Assembly: GCA_021186555.1 (NCBI GenBank)
Contig: JAJKFL010000005.1
Span: 21,082,635 to 21,146,634, forward strand
Source: Reticulitermes speratus
Lineage: Eukaryota > Arthropoda > Insecta > Blattodea > Rhinotermitidae
Direction of reading: 5' to 3'
Length of the DNA: 64,000 bases
Of this stretch, positions 63,713 through 64,000 are shown piece after piece. Every line of letters begins with the position of its first letter. Positions within the stretch are counted from its first letter, which is position 1. The notes below the pieces were generated by a model. The model saw only the letters and a list, made by a program, of their open reading frames with translations. It was not told the DNA's origin and made no database searches. The translations under genes were made by a program, and so were the position numbers.

Positions 63713-64000
63713 ATAATTTTCTACTTCACAGAACACAAAGTTTGTCTCCCTTGCAAAGACAGAACTGCTAATGCTGTCTAGGTAAATAATCGTAGGTTAA
63801 TGTGAAGTACACTGTGTGACAAATATAAGAGTTCTTAATGTTAGGCAGGTACAATATGTAGTTACAGTGGGATTTATATGGTTAAGCAGGCGTGAACAGT
63901 AATGATTCTTTTCTCTCATTAAAAGGTAGTTCCCCTTATGATGAAGAACCTTTCCTTGCAGTAATCTAGAAGCCATGGAAATAAGGCTCCATTCTTTTTG
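63713..64000. other. No recognisable feature
   Basis: Window edge; no motif. Confidence 0.4.

Overview
The window is eukaryotic, almost certainly insect, and contains no host gene that I can recognise. It reads as AT-rich intergenic or intronic DNA made largely of transposable-element remains. The recurrent tRNA-derived SINEs and the retrotransposon tail with the W-I-G-H-I-L-R-R block look like repeats I associate with cockroach and termite assemblies. A blattodean source (possibly Periplaneta) is therefore my best guess, but it is inference and not read from any gene.

Layout. 1-9.4 kb: a LINE 3' fragment, two small hAT-like elements, a tRNA-derived SINE in both orientations with clean 12-13 bp target duplications (4.5 and 7.7 kb), an internally deleted mariner-like element (8.0-8.45 kb), another SINE, and a pogo/Tigger-like MITE. 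10.3-11.9 kb: nine identical copies of a 48-bp minisatellite, then a SINE abutting a second LINE family. 12.5-19 kb: a small Tigger-like element, a decayed DDE transposase (15.5 kb) and the first copy of a 0.5-kb repeat. 19.8-25.7 kb: a SINE dimer, hAT-like elements, and the largest coding relic, a 2.6-kb LINE on the minus strand with endonuclease, reverse transcriptase and C-terminal domain, broken by two in-frame stops and a frameshift in the catalytic motif. 26-33.2 kb: long hairpin (foldback) elements, a Penelope-like or foldback element with a 13-bp target duplication, and many SINEs. 33.9-35.6 kb: a Penelope-like GIY-YIG endonuclease relic whose 3' region is split by a LINE insertion. 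36-46 kb: SINEs, foldback pieces and a hammerhead-like core. 48-64 kb: two more copies of the 0.5-kb repeat, a degenerate ~140-bp tandem array, a Harbinger-like element, further hAT elements, SINEs and microsatellites.

The genes do not work together as a system: each coding piece belongs to a mobile element and is broken or 5' truncated. I did not find a convincing new biological system. The most interesting material is (a) several hammerhead-ribozyme-like cores in Penelope/foldback-type repeats, three of them with a plausible stem I; (b) the fused two-ended mariner relic; (c) the perfectly homogeneous 48-bp array; and (d) a three-copy repeat with a Helitron-like end. All are stated with the checks that could refute them.
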